Shown here: in pieces, positions 18,207 to 34,996 of the stretch
How the letters are laid out: every line of letters begins with the position of its first letter
Numbering within the stretch: the stretch's first letter is position 1
NCBI RefSeq assembly: GCF_038396675.1
Contig: NC_088926.1
Location: forward strand, 11,096,501-11,160,500
From: Hydra vulgaris
Taxonomy: Eukaryota; Cnidaria; Hydrozoa; Anthoathecata; Hydridae
Reading direction: 5' to 3'
DNA length: 64,000 nucleotides
Program-made: the position numbers and the translations under genes
Notes under the pieces: generated by a model
Database searches by the model: none
The model's input: only the letters and a program-made list of their open reading frames with translations
What the model was told of the DNA's origin: nothing

Positions 18207-19820
18207 TAACTGTAAAAAAAATATCAGCTTTTACTTCAACCTTTCTATCAACATCATCTAAATGGAAACGCAAAACTATTTACGAACAAAAACTCTGGTT
18301 CATCAAGACTCTAAAAACTAACGCAAATTTGTCATCGGCGTTGCAGGCCTCGCTTGCCTCAGTCTCTTATTCAGCATAAAAACCAATTCTAAAACCGCAT
18401 GCTATTCTGTTTGAACTCTGATACAGAGCAGTGAGTTTAAAATTACTTCAATTTATTTACATTCTTAGGATATTTAGGCGGATTAAGATTCCTATCAATC
18501 TTTAAACATTTAAACATTCCCTGTATACCACTGTTTATTTATAACTCTAAATTTAACTTTTATAACAACGACAAGCTGATATTCATCATCAAGAACACAT
18601 TTTACATCCTCGTCACGATTTAAACCAAAGATAATATTTACTTTCAAAATGGTAAGCACACATGTTTTTATTACTTAACTCTCTTTTATTCTATTCGCAA
18701 TTATATTTGTAGACTATTTATATGTAATAATATTTAAATGTAAGGGGACTTATGTCTTTAATTTTTCTCATTTTTTTAGGATTTTAAATATACAGTTATA
18801 ATTTATAAATATTAGGTATGTTACATGAAATTTTTAAATTCATCAAGTTCTAGGTTGTTATATATCATTAAAAAGAGCTTTATTTCATTATTCCAAAAGT
18901 GAAAAATTTTTCAAAATCGAACCACCCTACAAAAAGTTATGACGTTTTAAGTACCGATTTTTTGATATTAGGATTTGTTGAAGAAACTGTGGTCAAAATA
19001 AAGTTTTTATTAACTAAAACTATTATAACTTAATCAATTCTTATCCAAAAGTCTACATCTTGGTATCAAAAGATGGATACAAGAGTTATCTACAAATTTA
19101 TAAAGGTTTCTAGATTACGGGTGCATCCGGGTGCAAGAGGGGGCACAAAACCACCATCAATACCGGCAATAAAGACTAACAGTATTCGTAAAAAAGTAGG
19201 TTTTTTTTAATGAAAATATAAATTTTTATATACAAGATGTTTTGTAATTAGCTATCCGACCACAGTCAAATATAGAAGTTTTATCATTGTCTTTGGGTGG
19301 ATGTAAGGGTGATGGTTTCAAACACCCTATTGTCAAAAATGAATCTTTTTTTTAATAAATATTTATCTTTATAATTAAAAAGAAATCTAGTATCAAATCA
19401 AAAATTATATTTTACTGCTTCACATCACTAGCAGTGCACCCTTTGTTTCAAGGGGTGTAGATGGGGAAGGGGCGTATCATCGCCCCCTCCCCCCCCCCTT
19501 TTTTACAACCTAAAAAAAATTATATTTTTAATGAGATTCGAAAAAATATTTAAATGTTATTAAAATAATAAACTTTAATATAAAAACATCTTTTACCAAA
19601 ATTCAAAATACATCACATAATGCTTAGTGATAGTTAAAGATGGTTCCCCCTCTGACCTGAAAAAATTTTTACAAACAAAAAATGTTTTATAATATTATTT
19701 TAATTAGTTTACATCTTGGCTTTTAGTAAATGATTAAGATATTAAATTCCATTAATGAAACTATATAATAATCATTGTTAACAATAGACACAACGTGAAT
19801 GTAAGTTAGATCCATCTATC
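18207..19820. other. Gene-free AT-rich sequence
   Basis: No supported reading frame. Some GC-richer islands occur (19,115-19,150 and 19,425-19,500, the latter with a run of C). Probably old mobile-element sequence and the 3' flank of the Penelope element. Confidence 0.4.
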
Positions 19821-19825
19821 AAAAA

Positions 19826-20100
19826 AAAGTTCCACTACTCACTTTATATTTTTACAAGTTCCACTACTCGCAGTAATTTTTTTTGTACGAGTTCCACGAG
19901 TCGCTGTAAATTTTTTTTGCAAGTTCCACTACTCGCTGTACATATTTTTTGCAAGTTCCACGACTCCGTGTACATATCTTTGCAAGTTCCACTACTCACT
20001 GTACATTTTTTATGCAAGTTCTACTACTTGCTGTAAATTTTTTATGCAAGTTCTACTACTCGCTGTAAATTTTTTATGCAAGTTCCACTACTTGCTGCAT

Positions 20101-20101
<1 letters not shown>
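19826..20101. repeat. ~36-bp minisatellite, about 8 copies
   Basis: Degenerate tandem units of GCAAGTTCCACTACTCGCTG plus a T-rich spacer. Copies differ at 10-20% of positions, so the array is old. It abuts a (TA)n tract. Confidence 0.85.

Positions 20102-20171
<70 letters not shown>
20102..20171. repeat. (TA)n tract
   Basis: About 70 bases of TA repeat between the minisatellite and the palindrome. Confidence 0.95.
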
Positions 20172-20172
20172 A

Positions 20173-20327
20173 ATTAGTAAAAAACACTTATCTAACTTTT
20201 TCTTCAACTTGAAGTTTCACCATTGCTGGATCATCAGGAGGAGTTCCTGAGAACTCTTCCTGATGATCCAGCAATGGTGAAGCTTCTAGTTGAAGAAAAA
20301 TTTAGACAAGTATTTTTTACTAATTTA
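20173..20327. repeat. Large palindrome related to Penelope ends
   Basis: Two arms of about 60-65 bp (left ending near 20235, right starting near 20257) are inverted copies with a few mismatches; both contain CACCATTGCTGGATCATCAG or its complement. Sequence like the right arm (CTTCCTGATGA ... TTTACTAATTTA) recurs at 32,766-32,850 beside the second Penelope element, and the following 20,330-20,390 stretch matches 31,155-31,230 in reverse. This suggests head-to-head fused ends of Penelope-type elements. Confidence 0.75.
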
Positions 20328-20387
20328 TTATTGCTCTGTTCTTTAAGAACATTGAGCACTCTATTTTTAAAATACACTAACATAATT

Positions 20388-24680
<4,293 letters not shown>

Positions 24681-24689
24681 TACAAAATA

Positions 24690-25620
24690 TAACAGGTTAA
24701 ACTTGTGAGGCCTCTGACGCCTCACAAGATTTGTGAGATAAAAAACCTTCAATGCTCTTATAACTCCCTGGCCCTGTGGTTAAGGTTGTGTTGGGTGGTA
24801 AAATATTACTTTAATTGCAATGAGGTTGTCAATATTAGGATGAACTGTGCAGTTATCGATGATTAGAGCAACTTTCCTACCTACCACATTGAACTTCGCA
24901 ACAAGACTTCTTACATAAAGATTTTAGAGTCCATTAAGGATTTATTTTGGGACTTTACTGACAAGGTAGGCTTTTGACACATTTGAAACATTGTGGCTTT
25001 TCTTCCTCTCACGTTTTCAACATAGGCAGCTTTTTGCCAGTCCCATTTCCTGTTGCTAGACTAGTTCAACGAAGTTTGTAAAATTTTTCATCTGCACATT
25101 ATTCACCTTTTAGGTAAAAGATTTTGTCGGAAGCTGTTGATAAAATAAATCAAACTGGTTAGCGCTGTAAATATTCTTTAATTCATACCTTGAGAAGATT
25201 GTGGGCAAATGGATCTGCTCTTAAATTTCAGTTATTTCCTTTGTTCACAACCTTTCCTAGCCAGTTCAAAAGAAAATATTATGTCTATTTTTCCACCCAT
25301 CAAGCCGCCCTTCTGAAGCCTTGAAATCCGTTATCTTGAGTTCTTTTGCAAAATCTAAAGCTTTCTTTCCAATGACGTGTCCACCAATTAGTATCTTTTG
25401 TTTGCATGCGTTCATAAATAATTTATATACAGCTTTATCAACGTAATCATGCATTCCAAAATTTTGTTTTTGTCTCTTTGCTCCAAATTGACTTGATTAA
25501 TGATGATTTTGAAAGGAGCAATGCAAGTGTATCTTAAGTCGAAGAAAAACTTCGAATAACTGACAGGGTGTTTGTCAAGAGGAGCAAAAATTACTTTGAA
25601 TAAACGAAATTTCAAATAAC
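24690..25620 (-). pseudogene. pogo/Tigger-type transposase remnant
   Basis: On the minus strand the N-terminal part (25,454-25,266) reads KALDFAKELKITDFKASEGR then LDGWKNRHNI, the CENP-B-type helix-turn-helix of Tigger/pogo transposases. The catalytic part lies downstream: CVKSLPC (about 24,985) and VALIIDNCTVHP (about 24,865), followed by GQGVIRALKVFY (about 24,760), matching the DDE domain. Frames are broken many times. Upstream (25,545-25,640) TTCGAATAACTGA recurs, resembling Tigger termini. Inactive fossil of the Tc1/mariner superfamily. Confidence 0.75.
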
Positions 25621-25649
25621 TTCAGGTTCGAATAACTGATAGATATTTA

Positions 25650-26797
25650 CGTGACTTTATAAGAAAAAATCAGGGGAATGAAAATTGTTTCGAATAGCAG
25701 GAAATTTGAATAAGTGCCATTTGAACAACCGGAAGTTTACGGCATACCGTAAAAAATCTCATTCTTAAGCGTTAATAAATAATGGCTTTGTATCGATATT
25801 AGATATCTTAGTATTATGTTTACATTAATCTCTAAAATAGCAGTGTGTTTATACCTTTGTATTAAAGGTTTAAACATACTGCCTTCTCGGCAACCAGCAA
25901 ATATTATAATGATTAGTTGGAATGCTATAACAAAAGCATTTATTTATAATTCTATTACAATGTTAAAACTTTTTATTATCTTTATCGTTTCATTATCTTT
26001 AAAGTTTTTTTATTATTTTAGTATTTTGCAATAACTTACTATAATTAGTTTGTAATTTAACAATAATTTGGTATTTAATTTTTTCTAATAGCAATTTATT
26101 TGCCGTTAAGACATACGTACGATGTACGTATCCTTAAACTTAAACAGTTTACTTTTTTTTGTAATTTTATAGGTAATTGATAATCTTTATTTTAAATTAA
26201 GTGATAATATTTATTACTTACCTAATTTTTACTTAATTAGTTTAGGACATTACCTTATTTTATTTTTCAGTTAATTAAAGCTAATGGCTTACTTCTACCA
26301 ATTGCCGAGTTCACTCCTACCAGTGTTGAAGTGAATCAGTAAGTACACGTATATTATTGTTTTATATTTTTATTACAGTTAACAAAAGTCTGGAAATACT
26401 TTGATATTTCTTTTACTACTATTAGTAACAGAAAACAATTAGAAACAAATACATAACATAAATACAAATACATAAATACATATAAGCTGCCTTGAGCCCT
26501 TTATTGTCTAATTTTTGTTTTTCTGATATAATTGTTAAAAAAAGCGACTCATTCCTACCCGTATTCTCCTACTAATAATTTTTTGTTTTAAGAAATCGAA
26601 AAAAAAAAAATCAAAAAAGGAAATGAAATCTCAAATACATAGAGAAAATAATATAAACTGAGGACTTTTTTTGTTTTTTTCTTAACATATTTTGTTATTA
26701 AAGAAAGTATTTATATTAAAAAAATGTATGTATATATATGTATATGTGTGCATGTATATATGTTTGGCTATATATATATGTATGTATATATATGTAT
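25650..26797. other. Gene-free AT-rich sequence
   Basis: No supported gene. Short ATATGTATG-type microsatellite patches at 26,725-26,797 form the target of the following hAT insertion. Confidence 0.4.
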
Positions 26798-28907
26798 TAG
26801 GGCTTGCACAATTTACGCGTTAAAGCGCTAATAATTTAACGCACGTTAAAAAAATTAACGCAGATCAAATTTTAACTCATAAATTTTTTTGACAGTTAGA
26901 TTAGATTTAATTATAAATTTTTTTGGTGATGCTAATTTTGATTAGCATCAAAAAATAATTTTTGAATAATAATGAAATTTCTATACCACTTTCTTATTTC
27001 TAATCAATGTTTACTCACATAATGACGCCATTTTGTTTTATTTGTCTCAAATTTGTCTCTCTAACCTTAAACTTTTTGTTTTCGAAATTGCTTTGATTGC
27101 GTTGTTATTTTTTCAATTAATATCCTCAACGGAGCCTTTATTTTTAAAGACGAGTCAAAAAAATTGGTTATCTGTAAATATTGTTCCAAGGAATTTTCAT
27201 ATCACCGAAGTCTAACAACGCTTCAATATCATTTGAACAGTAAACACGTGTTCTTCGAAACCACTATTAAAAACTAAAGCAAGATCTGGAGTTCGTCAAA
27301 ACAACTTACAATTGGCGACAGTATTAAAACACAAAATGGTGTAAATAAACAAATATCTGCAGATAAATCAAAGGAAATTACGGAAGCCATTGTTTGCTGG
27401 GTTGCCAGTAGCTGTCGACCACTCAATATTGTTACAGATTCAGGTTTGACAGAAGAAGATGAGAAGAAAAAGAAAATAGAACTCGCAAACATGGCTACTA
27501 GTATAGCAATTACCTGTGATCATTGATCTTCAATAGGTAATGTCAGTTATCTTGGTTTAACATGCCATTTAATCAATAACAACTGGATGTTGAACTCATT
27601 TGCCTTATGTGTTCATCAAACATTAGACCGATACACCAGTTACAATGTTTCAACCCACATCGGAAATATTGCCGATGAATGGGGATTGTTTGAAAGAGAC
27701 TGCACTTGACAAAACACTAGCTAAATGTCACAGAATTGTTAGACATTTTAAACATAGTCCAGCAAATATAAGACTTATATGAAAATAAGCTTGATCTCGA
27801 CCTGCCACAAGAAAGTCTTATTCAGCATGTTGTTACAAGGTGAAATTGCATGTATCATATGCGGAGACGTATTTTGAAATATAGCAAAACCATCACAGTA
27901 ACACTTGATGAGCGAAACCATCACTTGCAGACTTTGACAGAAAGAGAGTGGGAAAAAATGGAAAAAATTGCTGATGTTTTGCAACCATGCAAAGTGGCTT
28001 CAGAATTGTTATGTATTAAATACGTATCTAGTTTGGTGGTTTTACCAATTATATGCCACTTATCACTTGAAATGGTTATTCAAGTTGACGATCCTCGTTA
28101 AATCGCGCTATTTAAAGAAAAATTTGTAAATGAAATGGAGCGCAGATTTTATGATTTTTCGAATGATGGTTGGTTGCAAATCTCGCCAGCATGAAATTCA
28201 AGATTTAAAAATTCATCGTTTATAGCTTCAAATGAAAGATCAAATGTCTAGCAGAGATTATCAAAGCTTCTTGAATCTGTTCCAGAGCTCAGACCAGTAT
28301 CAATAGAACAAGAACCAAAAGAGGTGAGCATTTTGTAGTAATAAATTTGATATTGTTTTTTTATTGAATTATTCTTATGACATATTAATGGATTCAAAAT
28401 TGCATTTATTAAAATAATCTTTTTTTATAGATTAAATTCTATGAGTAATATTATATTAATTGAAATTGCTAGATATAAGTCTATATGCTTTATTAATGGC
28501 ATATAGATATAGTCTATATGCTTTATTAATCGCAGTTCCAGCGACTACTTTGCGTTCCGTGCGAAAGATTGTTTTCAACCGCTGGATTCATTGCAGACAA
28601 GCACAGACCATGATTGCTGCCAGATTCACTGAACATGTTATTATATTCAAAAGACTGGCTTTATGAAAATTTTTATTTCAAAATTTTCAAATACTTTATT
28701 TTTATTGGTTGTATTAGAAACAGTAGAAACTATATTTAGAACTTTTTCATGTTTTATCATTTGCATGTATATAGATCAAATGATTTAAAAAACTTTTCCT
28801 GTTTGTTTCTTTTACTAATTTAAATTATAGTGTTCAATTAATTATGATCAAAAAATTTAATCATGCTATTAATTGCGATTAAAAATTTTAATCGCATGCA
28901 AGCCCTA
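26798..28907 (+). mobile_element. hAT transposon with perfect 8-bp target duplication
   Basis: Termini are TAGGGCTTGCA at 26798 and its complement ending at 28907, flanked on both sides by ATATGTAT (26790-26797 and 28908-28915). An 8-bp duplication is diagnostic of hAT. Both subterminal regions contain A/T-rich GCGATTAA/TTAACGC-type repeats. The interior is a decayed BED-finger (ZBED-like) transposase. Length 2,110 bp. Confidence 0.92.
27127..28665 (+). pseudogene. ZBED-like hAT transposase, broken
   Basis: A BED zinc finger (CKYCSKEF ... H with 4 spacers ... H) lies at 27,160-27,250. The transposase core includes AIVCWVASSCRPLNIV (about 27,390), IAITCDH with a stop where Trp is usual, then SYLGLTCHLINNNWMLNSF (about 27,545), and the segment LQPCKVASELLC (about 27,980). 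A degenerate C-terminal dimerisation segment (PATTLRSVRKIVFNRW) sits at about 28,530. Several frame changes and stops; inactive. Confidence 0.82.
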
Positions 28908-28909
28908 AT

Positions 28910-28932
28910 ATGTATACATACATACATACATT

Positions 28933-28982
<50 letters not shown>
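28910..28982. repeat. (CATA)n/(TA)n microsatellite
   Basis: CATA repeat grading into TA repeat; the right end is the target of the next hAT element. Confidence 0.9.
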
Positions 28983-31143
28983 CACGGCCAGCTCAAGGGT
29001 ATATAACGCCTGTGGTCATTTTTCAATTAGCGACGCCTCCTGCCCCCCCCCCTCCCTCCCTCCTCCCTCCTCCTCCTTCATATAAAAAAAATAAATTGTA
29101 TTATGGACATTCGTGGTGAACTTTCAATATTTATTTACAATTTAACCTTTCTTGCTTTTACAATACCAAATGATTTAATCATAAGTCCAAATCTTTTGCA
29201 ATTGCTTGTTCTATTGATAACATTACCAGACCATCCATTTTTTTCTGTGTAATTGTTGAGCGAATATACGTTTTGATTAACTTCATCTTGGAAAAGCTTC
29301 TCTCTGCTGTTTCAACAGATACAGATAGAGTTAAAACTATTCTGAAAGAGACAAATAAAATTCCCAAAGCTGCATTCAAATTGTTGGAACAAATAAAGTC
29401 TAAAATATTTCTTGGAGAGTAGTTTGCCTTATAATGATTTCGCAAATATTTCATCTCTTCAGTTCCAGTTCCAGTCAGTTCCAGATCAGAGTCAGTGCCA
29501 GTTCCAGATCAAGTCAGTTCCAGAAACATCTTTTAACTCATTGCAAGATAATAACTTTTTAAAATCTCTGCATCTTTTTAGTAAATCATCTTCAGTAATG
29601 TTCTTGGCATTTAAACTGTAAAGAAAGTTGACACAAAACGTAGAATTATTGTCATCTGTTCAGAATGGGAAATATCTGGAGTACAGTCAACAATAATTGA
29701 ATTAATTAGTATTTGCTTGCCTTCAAATCAACTACTGACTGCTTTAGATAATTTTTGAATAATTTCATTTTGAATATTTTTACCCTAGTAATGACTGTAA
29801 ATTTTTTTTTCTTTTTATTCTCCTGATATGCTCTTTCATCACAGGATCAAACTTGGCAAGCAGTTCCACTATTTTCAAAAAGCAACCATTATTGTCATCA
29901 TAAAGTTTAACTGAAGTCCCTAGCAAAGCTACATTTTAAGACCCATGAAATTTTATAATGGAAAAAAGTCGCTCTAAGACATGCCGCCAGTGTTTGTAGT
30001 TTCGTCCATTTGTCTCTGCTGAATTTCATTAATTGTAGATGATCCTTTGAACCTTTTAATAAGATCATGCCAAATCATATAACAATTTAAATGGTCTGAA
30101 CTTGTCTCGTGAGCATTCAATCTGTTATTTAAGCTTTTACATTTTGATACGCCTTCACCAGAAACCTCAGTAATCTTTTTAGAAAAGAGCTTGCAACAGA
30201 AGCAAAAGGCAGCGTCTTTTGTTTCAGAATAAACTAGCCACTCACGTTTATACTTTTCCTCATTTGATAGCTTCCAAAAATAATGACTTATATCAAATCT
30301 TTGTTTTCTTCCTTCTTGACTAGTGAAAGGAAAGTCAAAATCTATTATTTGAATTGGACCAATTTTGAACAGTAGATCTGTCAATGACACAGTATTTTTA
30401 GGCCAGCTTTCAACATCCAAGTAATTATCGGAGATTTCTGGTTTAACTGCGCATGTTGTAGACTCAATGACGGCGTCCATTTGGTTGCTTGCTTCAGAAT
30501 GATTACAATTGAGATCATTTTGGCTAGTTGATGACTCACATTGTAACCAAATTTTTAAATATTACTCAAATTTTTACTGATATTCCAGTCAAATTTAATA
30601 TATGATGAATTATTAAATGTTTGATTTTCTTACCTGAATGTTTTGAACACTTTTGGAATTAATAGATGGTACTGACACAACTTCTGAGCAAGTTTTTAAA
30701 TACTTCTCCAAACTTCTCTTATACTTTGACAGGGAAAAATCCTTTTCTTGTTTTCTCTTTAGGTTTTGAGCTCCTGATAATTTTTTCTTTCCATACATGA
30801 TGGTTGTTTTTATATCCTCTTTTGAAACAGTTTTTTGTTCACTTAAATTTATAAAGAGTAAAAAATGCATTGAATTGAGTTAGCTTCATGAGCAAAAACT
30901 TGTTCAAGGTGGATTATACCAGTAGTACTGTATAAACTGGTTTTTTAGAGTTCCCACAATTATGGAAAATTTTCTTTAAAAAATTTTTTTATTAAATTGA
31001 AATCTTAATATAAAAACTATTTTATTTTTAATTTATGTTTATTTTTAATTTTTTTTGTTTTTAAATTTTCTATTTTTTTGGCGCCCCTTTGAAGCGGCCC
31101 CTGTGGCCAAGTGGTGCATGACGACGCTGTTGAGCCGGCCCTA
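28983..31143 (-). mobile_element. Second hAT element (ZMYM/TTF-type), internally deleted
   Basis: The right terminus (31143, minus strand) begins TAGGGCCGGCTCAA; the left terminus (28983) begins CACGGCCAGCTCAA. Flanks are TATATATA and TCTATATA, a 7/8 match to an 8-bp target duplication in a TA tract. The coding trace is on the minus strand. The central part of the transposase is missing or unreadable, so the copy is non-autonomous now. Confidence 0.85.
29179..30870 (-). pseudogene. TTF-finger hAT transposase remnant
   Basis: Minus-strand pieces in order: a 5' exon with MYGKKKLSGAQNLKRKQEKD (about 30,795), typical of this family's start; a TTF-type zinc-finger region (30,480-29,974) with KREWLVYSETKDAAFCFCCK and a following His/Cys pattern; and the C-terminal dimerisation block VSVETAERSFSKMKLIKTYI (about 29,330-29,260) with GLVMLSIEQ. 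The DDE core between is absent or scrambled, and a (CAGTTC)n-like repeat occupies 29,460-29,525. Inactive. Confidence 0.85.
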
Positions 31144-32645
31144 TCTATATATATATATATAAAAATTATGTTAGTGTATTTTACAAACAGAGTGCTCAAT
31201 GTTCTAAAAGAACAGAGCAATAATAAATTAGGAAATAAAATCATGAAAAGAATTCTTTAGAACTAAGATAAATTTGGACTGGTCATTTGTTTTTATAATT
31301 TTTTAAAACGGAACTTATTTTTATGTCTGCATTTAGAAATTCATTCTGATTTTTTATTCAGTAAATTTTCTTGATCTAAATTAGTAATAATTTCAAATTT
31401 TTTCATTTTACATTTTTTAGAAATGTTATTATAGGCAGGCGCACTTTTTAGGATAGGCCAGTTTAATTTAAAAGTAATATTTTTTTCTTTTAGTTGCCAA
31501 ATATATTTAGACAGCATAGTCTTTTTTGAGTATTTTTTATGTTTAAAAGATTGTTTGTGAATGGCATAACGTTTTTTCCATTTGCCCTCGGTTAAGCCAA
31601 TATAATGTTTATCAGGGTTGTTTTGCGAGGAAACAATGCATTTGTAAATAATATTTTTTGATAAGCATTTGCCATTCATAGGGCAGTCAAGTTTTTGCTT
31701 GCAGTTACAATTTTCAGTATTTTTTTTCTTTGAGAAATTTTATTAATCAATGCAAAATTATGGTCTTTTATAATTCTTTCAATATTTTTTGTACAGCTAT
31801 AGCTTACTTTAATAGTATTTCTGTTGAAAATTTTGTGCAATTTATTAGAGGGAGGGAAATGTTTGTCAATTAATTTTAAAAACGCTTTTCCAATGATCGT
31901 TAAAACATTTTTACTGTATGGAGGGTTGAACCAAATTATATTTCTATTTCTATTTGGCTTTTTTGCAATTTTTGTTTCAAATTTTAGCTCGAAATTTTTA
32001 AATCCGCTTTTTTTAAGAGCATCTTCAAACACGCGTTTGGAAGAGTTTCGATTAAATCTATTGTTAATTGAAATGAGAATTTGTTTTTAGATTAGAGGGG
32101 GGTGATTTGAATTTATATTACTATACGATAATTCATCATTAGGTTTTTTATAAGGCCTATATAAATTTTCCAAGAGGTTAAATGTGACATTAAGAAAATT
32201 CACGATTTTTAAATTAATGTTTATCTCAAGTTGTAAGCCAATGTTTTTGAAAATTTCTATAATATTTTTTCTGACTTTGTCAAGTTGAGGCCCTGATTTT
32301 TTTTGCATTATTATTAAGCCATCATGCGGTACAAGCCTAATTGGTTAAAATGAACTATTTTAGCTGGGGAATTTAAAATATATAAGCCTACAAATTCGCA
32401 AATTTCTGCTCCGTCGTAACTTCCCATTGTTACATCAAAGCATTCGTGTGTGGTTTTTTTCTTCCACGTCTCACATTAAAATAGAGTAAAGTTTTTTTGC
32501 AATGTTTAATTAGACGAATAGTGTCGTCTATAATTTCAGTGTGGGTTTTTCCAAATTCTATTGTTTTATCTAAAATATCTGCTGTAAATGACCAGTCCAA
32601 ATTTATCCTAATTCTAAAGAATTCTTTTCATGATTTTTTAATTAT
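31144..32645 (-). mobile_element. Penelope-like element, 5'-truncated, with GIY-YIG
   Basis: Minus-strand coding remnants of the RT C-terminus and the endonuclease. A ~55-bp sequence occurs at both ends in opposite orientation (about 31,232-31,290 and 32,573-32,640; shared core GAAAAGAATTCTTTAGAA), as expected for Penelope pseudo-LTRs. A (TA)n with the ACTAACATAATTT flank lies at the 3' side, matching 20,345-20,400. Confidence 0.8.
31341..32308 (-). pseudogene. Penelope RT C-terminus plus GIY-YIG nuclease
   Basis: In order on the minus strand: VNFLNVTFNLLENLYRPYKK (about 32,195), SNHPP (about 32,100), NIIWFNPPYSKNV (about 31,935), AFLKLIDKHFPP and NRNTIKVSYSC (31,880-31,790), the Cys-rich linker CNCKQKLDCPMNGKCL (about 31,705-31,660), then the GIY-YIG domain: IIYKCIV, HYIGLTEGKWKKRY, H..SFKHK and LSKYIWQLKEK. 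These are the signature blocks of endonuclease-bearing Penelope elements. Stops at 32,087 and about 31,730 and a missing RT core make it inactive. Confidence 0.88.
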
Positions 32646-32845
32646 CTAACTTAGTTGATGCAACTTCCTGGTTGCAAAATACTACATTTATTACATAATA
32701 ATTATAACAATTCCCAACTTCCTGTGAAATAATTTTTCTATGATTTGAAAACTTTTTTATGTTTAGACGTTCTTCCTGATGAACCTACTGATAGTGAAAC
32801 ACAGTGTTGAAGTAATCAAAAATTAGATAAGTGTATTTACTAATT

Positions 32846-32907
<62 letters not shown>

Positions 32908-32914
32908 TATATAT
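32846..32914. repeat. (TA)n(CA)n microsatellite
   Basis: TA repeat passing into CA repeat, directly after the Penelope-end-like sequence. Confidence 0.92.
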
Positions 32915-33770
32915 TGCGGTTTCTTGATGACAAGACCTCCGGTCTTCTGCAAGTTTACCGCGTTCTTTATAATATAATATTCAATACTCCACAGTATTAT
33001 TTTATATTTTTTTTGTATAACACAATATCGTAGATTTTTATCATTTTATTATACTCTATTAATGATTTTTATTATATATTACGAAGTTGTAATAATTAAA
33101 GAACAAAAAATTACAAGAAAAAAAAATTGAAATGAAATCAGTATACAAAGAAAGCAGAGAAATATTGTAGCAGCCACAATTAAAACCGAAAACAAAACTT
33201 AAGGACTCCAACAAATTGCAATTTTAAAGTTGGCTTTTTTTCCTATTTTTAAACTTAAGAATTATTAAATACATATTCAAGCTAACCAATCCCACCAATT
33301 CTTTTATAATAAATCCTTGCATACTGGAGTTTGTATAAGAATTATTTATCTTATGTTCAGTCTGCAACTTTGAAAAAACTTTTTAAGTTAGAATTTTATT
33401 AACCTCAGCTAAATAAAACCGCAAAAAACTTATATCCTTAAACAAAATCTTTTTTTTTTTAAAATTTAATATGAAAGTGCGAGTGATAGTCTACTCTTAT
33501 ACGAGTGGTAGTTTTTAACAACTTTTTCTAAAAACTGTTTGTTTTTAAAAATATATTTTTTTCAATGTTTAATTATAATTATGAATTTACGTGTAATAAA
33601 AAAAAATTTTAATTTAAGAATTTTTTTAAAAAATTATTAAATTTGAGAATTTTTTTTACATGGTTTTTTATTAAAAAGCGTAAATAGTCTCATTAGAACT
33701 TTACTTTTCTTTACAATAATAATTTACGTGAGTTGAAGTGAGAATTTACGTGAGGAACTTTAAAAAAAAC
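32915..33770. other. Gene-free AT-rich sequence
   Basis: No supported gene; A/T homopolymer runs only. Confidence 0.4.
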
Positions 33771-33772
33771 TA

Positions 33773-34919
33773 ACCATGAGCGAGATCTCGTCTCGTTCTC
33801 GTTTCTCGTGAGAAATGGGACTTCTCGTGAGAAACGAAAAATAGAAAATTCTCGCGAGAAGTAGAACGAGACTTAAATGTTATATTGTTTTCCAAATTAA
33901 AAATTATTATAATTTACAAAATGCTTAATAATTTGTTTTTTTAAATAATTAATATTTTTACTCCGCGATTTTAATTAGATTTTTAATTAGATTTTGAATA
34001 TTTTTAATTAGATTTTAAATACAAAAACTTTTTGTATAAAATGGTGCACTTTCGACTTAATTTCATTAGTTTACCAGTGGAATTCAACTTGACACATATT
34101 GTTCATATTGAAAAGAAATATTCTTGCCTCATTTCAACGATCAAAAATGTCACTAAGAAAAAACAAGTGGCGGTGCTGAATGCAAGGCGTGCAAAAAGTC
34201 TTTGAAAACAAAAGATGGAAACACAAGCAGACTTCGTCATCACCTCAAAAAAAAACACAGCCAAGATTAAGTTGAGTATTCTGAAAAAACTGACGACTCT
34301 CTTCTTCCTCCTCCTAAGAAAAAACAACGAACCATGGTTGAAATGCTTGAAACAAAGTCCAAATATGACAAAGACAATTCCATTCAGAAACAGTTTGACT
34401 CTGCAATGCTGGATTACTTTTGCACTGATCTGGCATCCTTTTCAGCAGTCGAAGGAAGAGGTTTCAAAAAATTGTTTGACATTGCAAACCCTAAACTGAG
34501 CCTTCATCACAGAACAACATATTCAAGAAAGCTTTCAATTCGGTCAAGAGAAGTTCAAGCTGGAATGAAGAGCATAATAACGGAGATTACGCCAAATCTA
34601 AAAAGTGCTGCATTTACTTATACACCCAGAAAAAGTAGAACAAATCATCTTAATCAGAGAAAACATTGTCTTGTTGGAAAAGTTTGGCAAAAAAATTCTG
34701 AATTAATATTTGAAAAAGTTGTTTACATTTGACAAATGTCATTTGTGTCTATTTGTCAAAACCATGTTTACATTTTTTTTTTTTTTACTTGGATTTTAAT
34801 AAATTTGTTTTCAAAAATTGTTAAATTTCTCGTCTCGTCTCGTTCTCAGTCTTACGAGAAGTACTAACTTCTCGTCTCGATCTCGTTTTGGTTTGAAAAA
34901 ACCAAGTCTCGCTCATGGT
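33773..34919 (+). mobile_element. Internally deleted hAT-like element
   Basis: Inverted termini CCATGAGCGAGA at 33774 and its complement ending at 34918, with subterminal arrays of TCTCG motifs on both sides (33,785-33,870 and 34,829-34,885). A BED-finger-like start (about 34,160-34,260) and the segment FKKLFDIANPKLSLHHRTTY with AGMKSIITEI (34,465-34,620), typical of hAT transposases, break off at about 34,650 where the right end begins. The catalytic core is gone. Flanks are A-rich, so the target duplication cannot be fixed exactly. Confidence 0.78.
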
Positions 34920-34996
34920 TAAAAAAAACGTTATTTTGAATTTCAATATTTTTTTATAGAATTATTTAAAAACATTAACTTTTTATTTTTATGTGT

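Noticed and set aside
27274..27492. Minus-strand Ser/Phe-rich frame
   Set aside because: Antisense to the hAT transposase trace.
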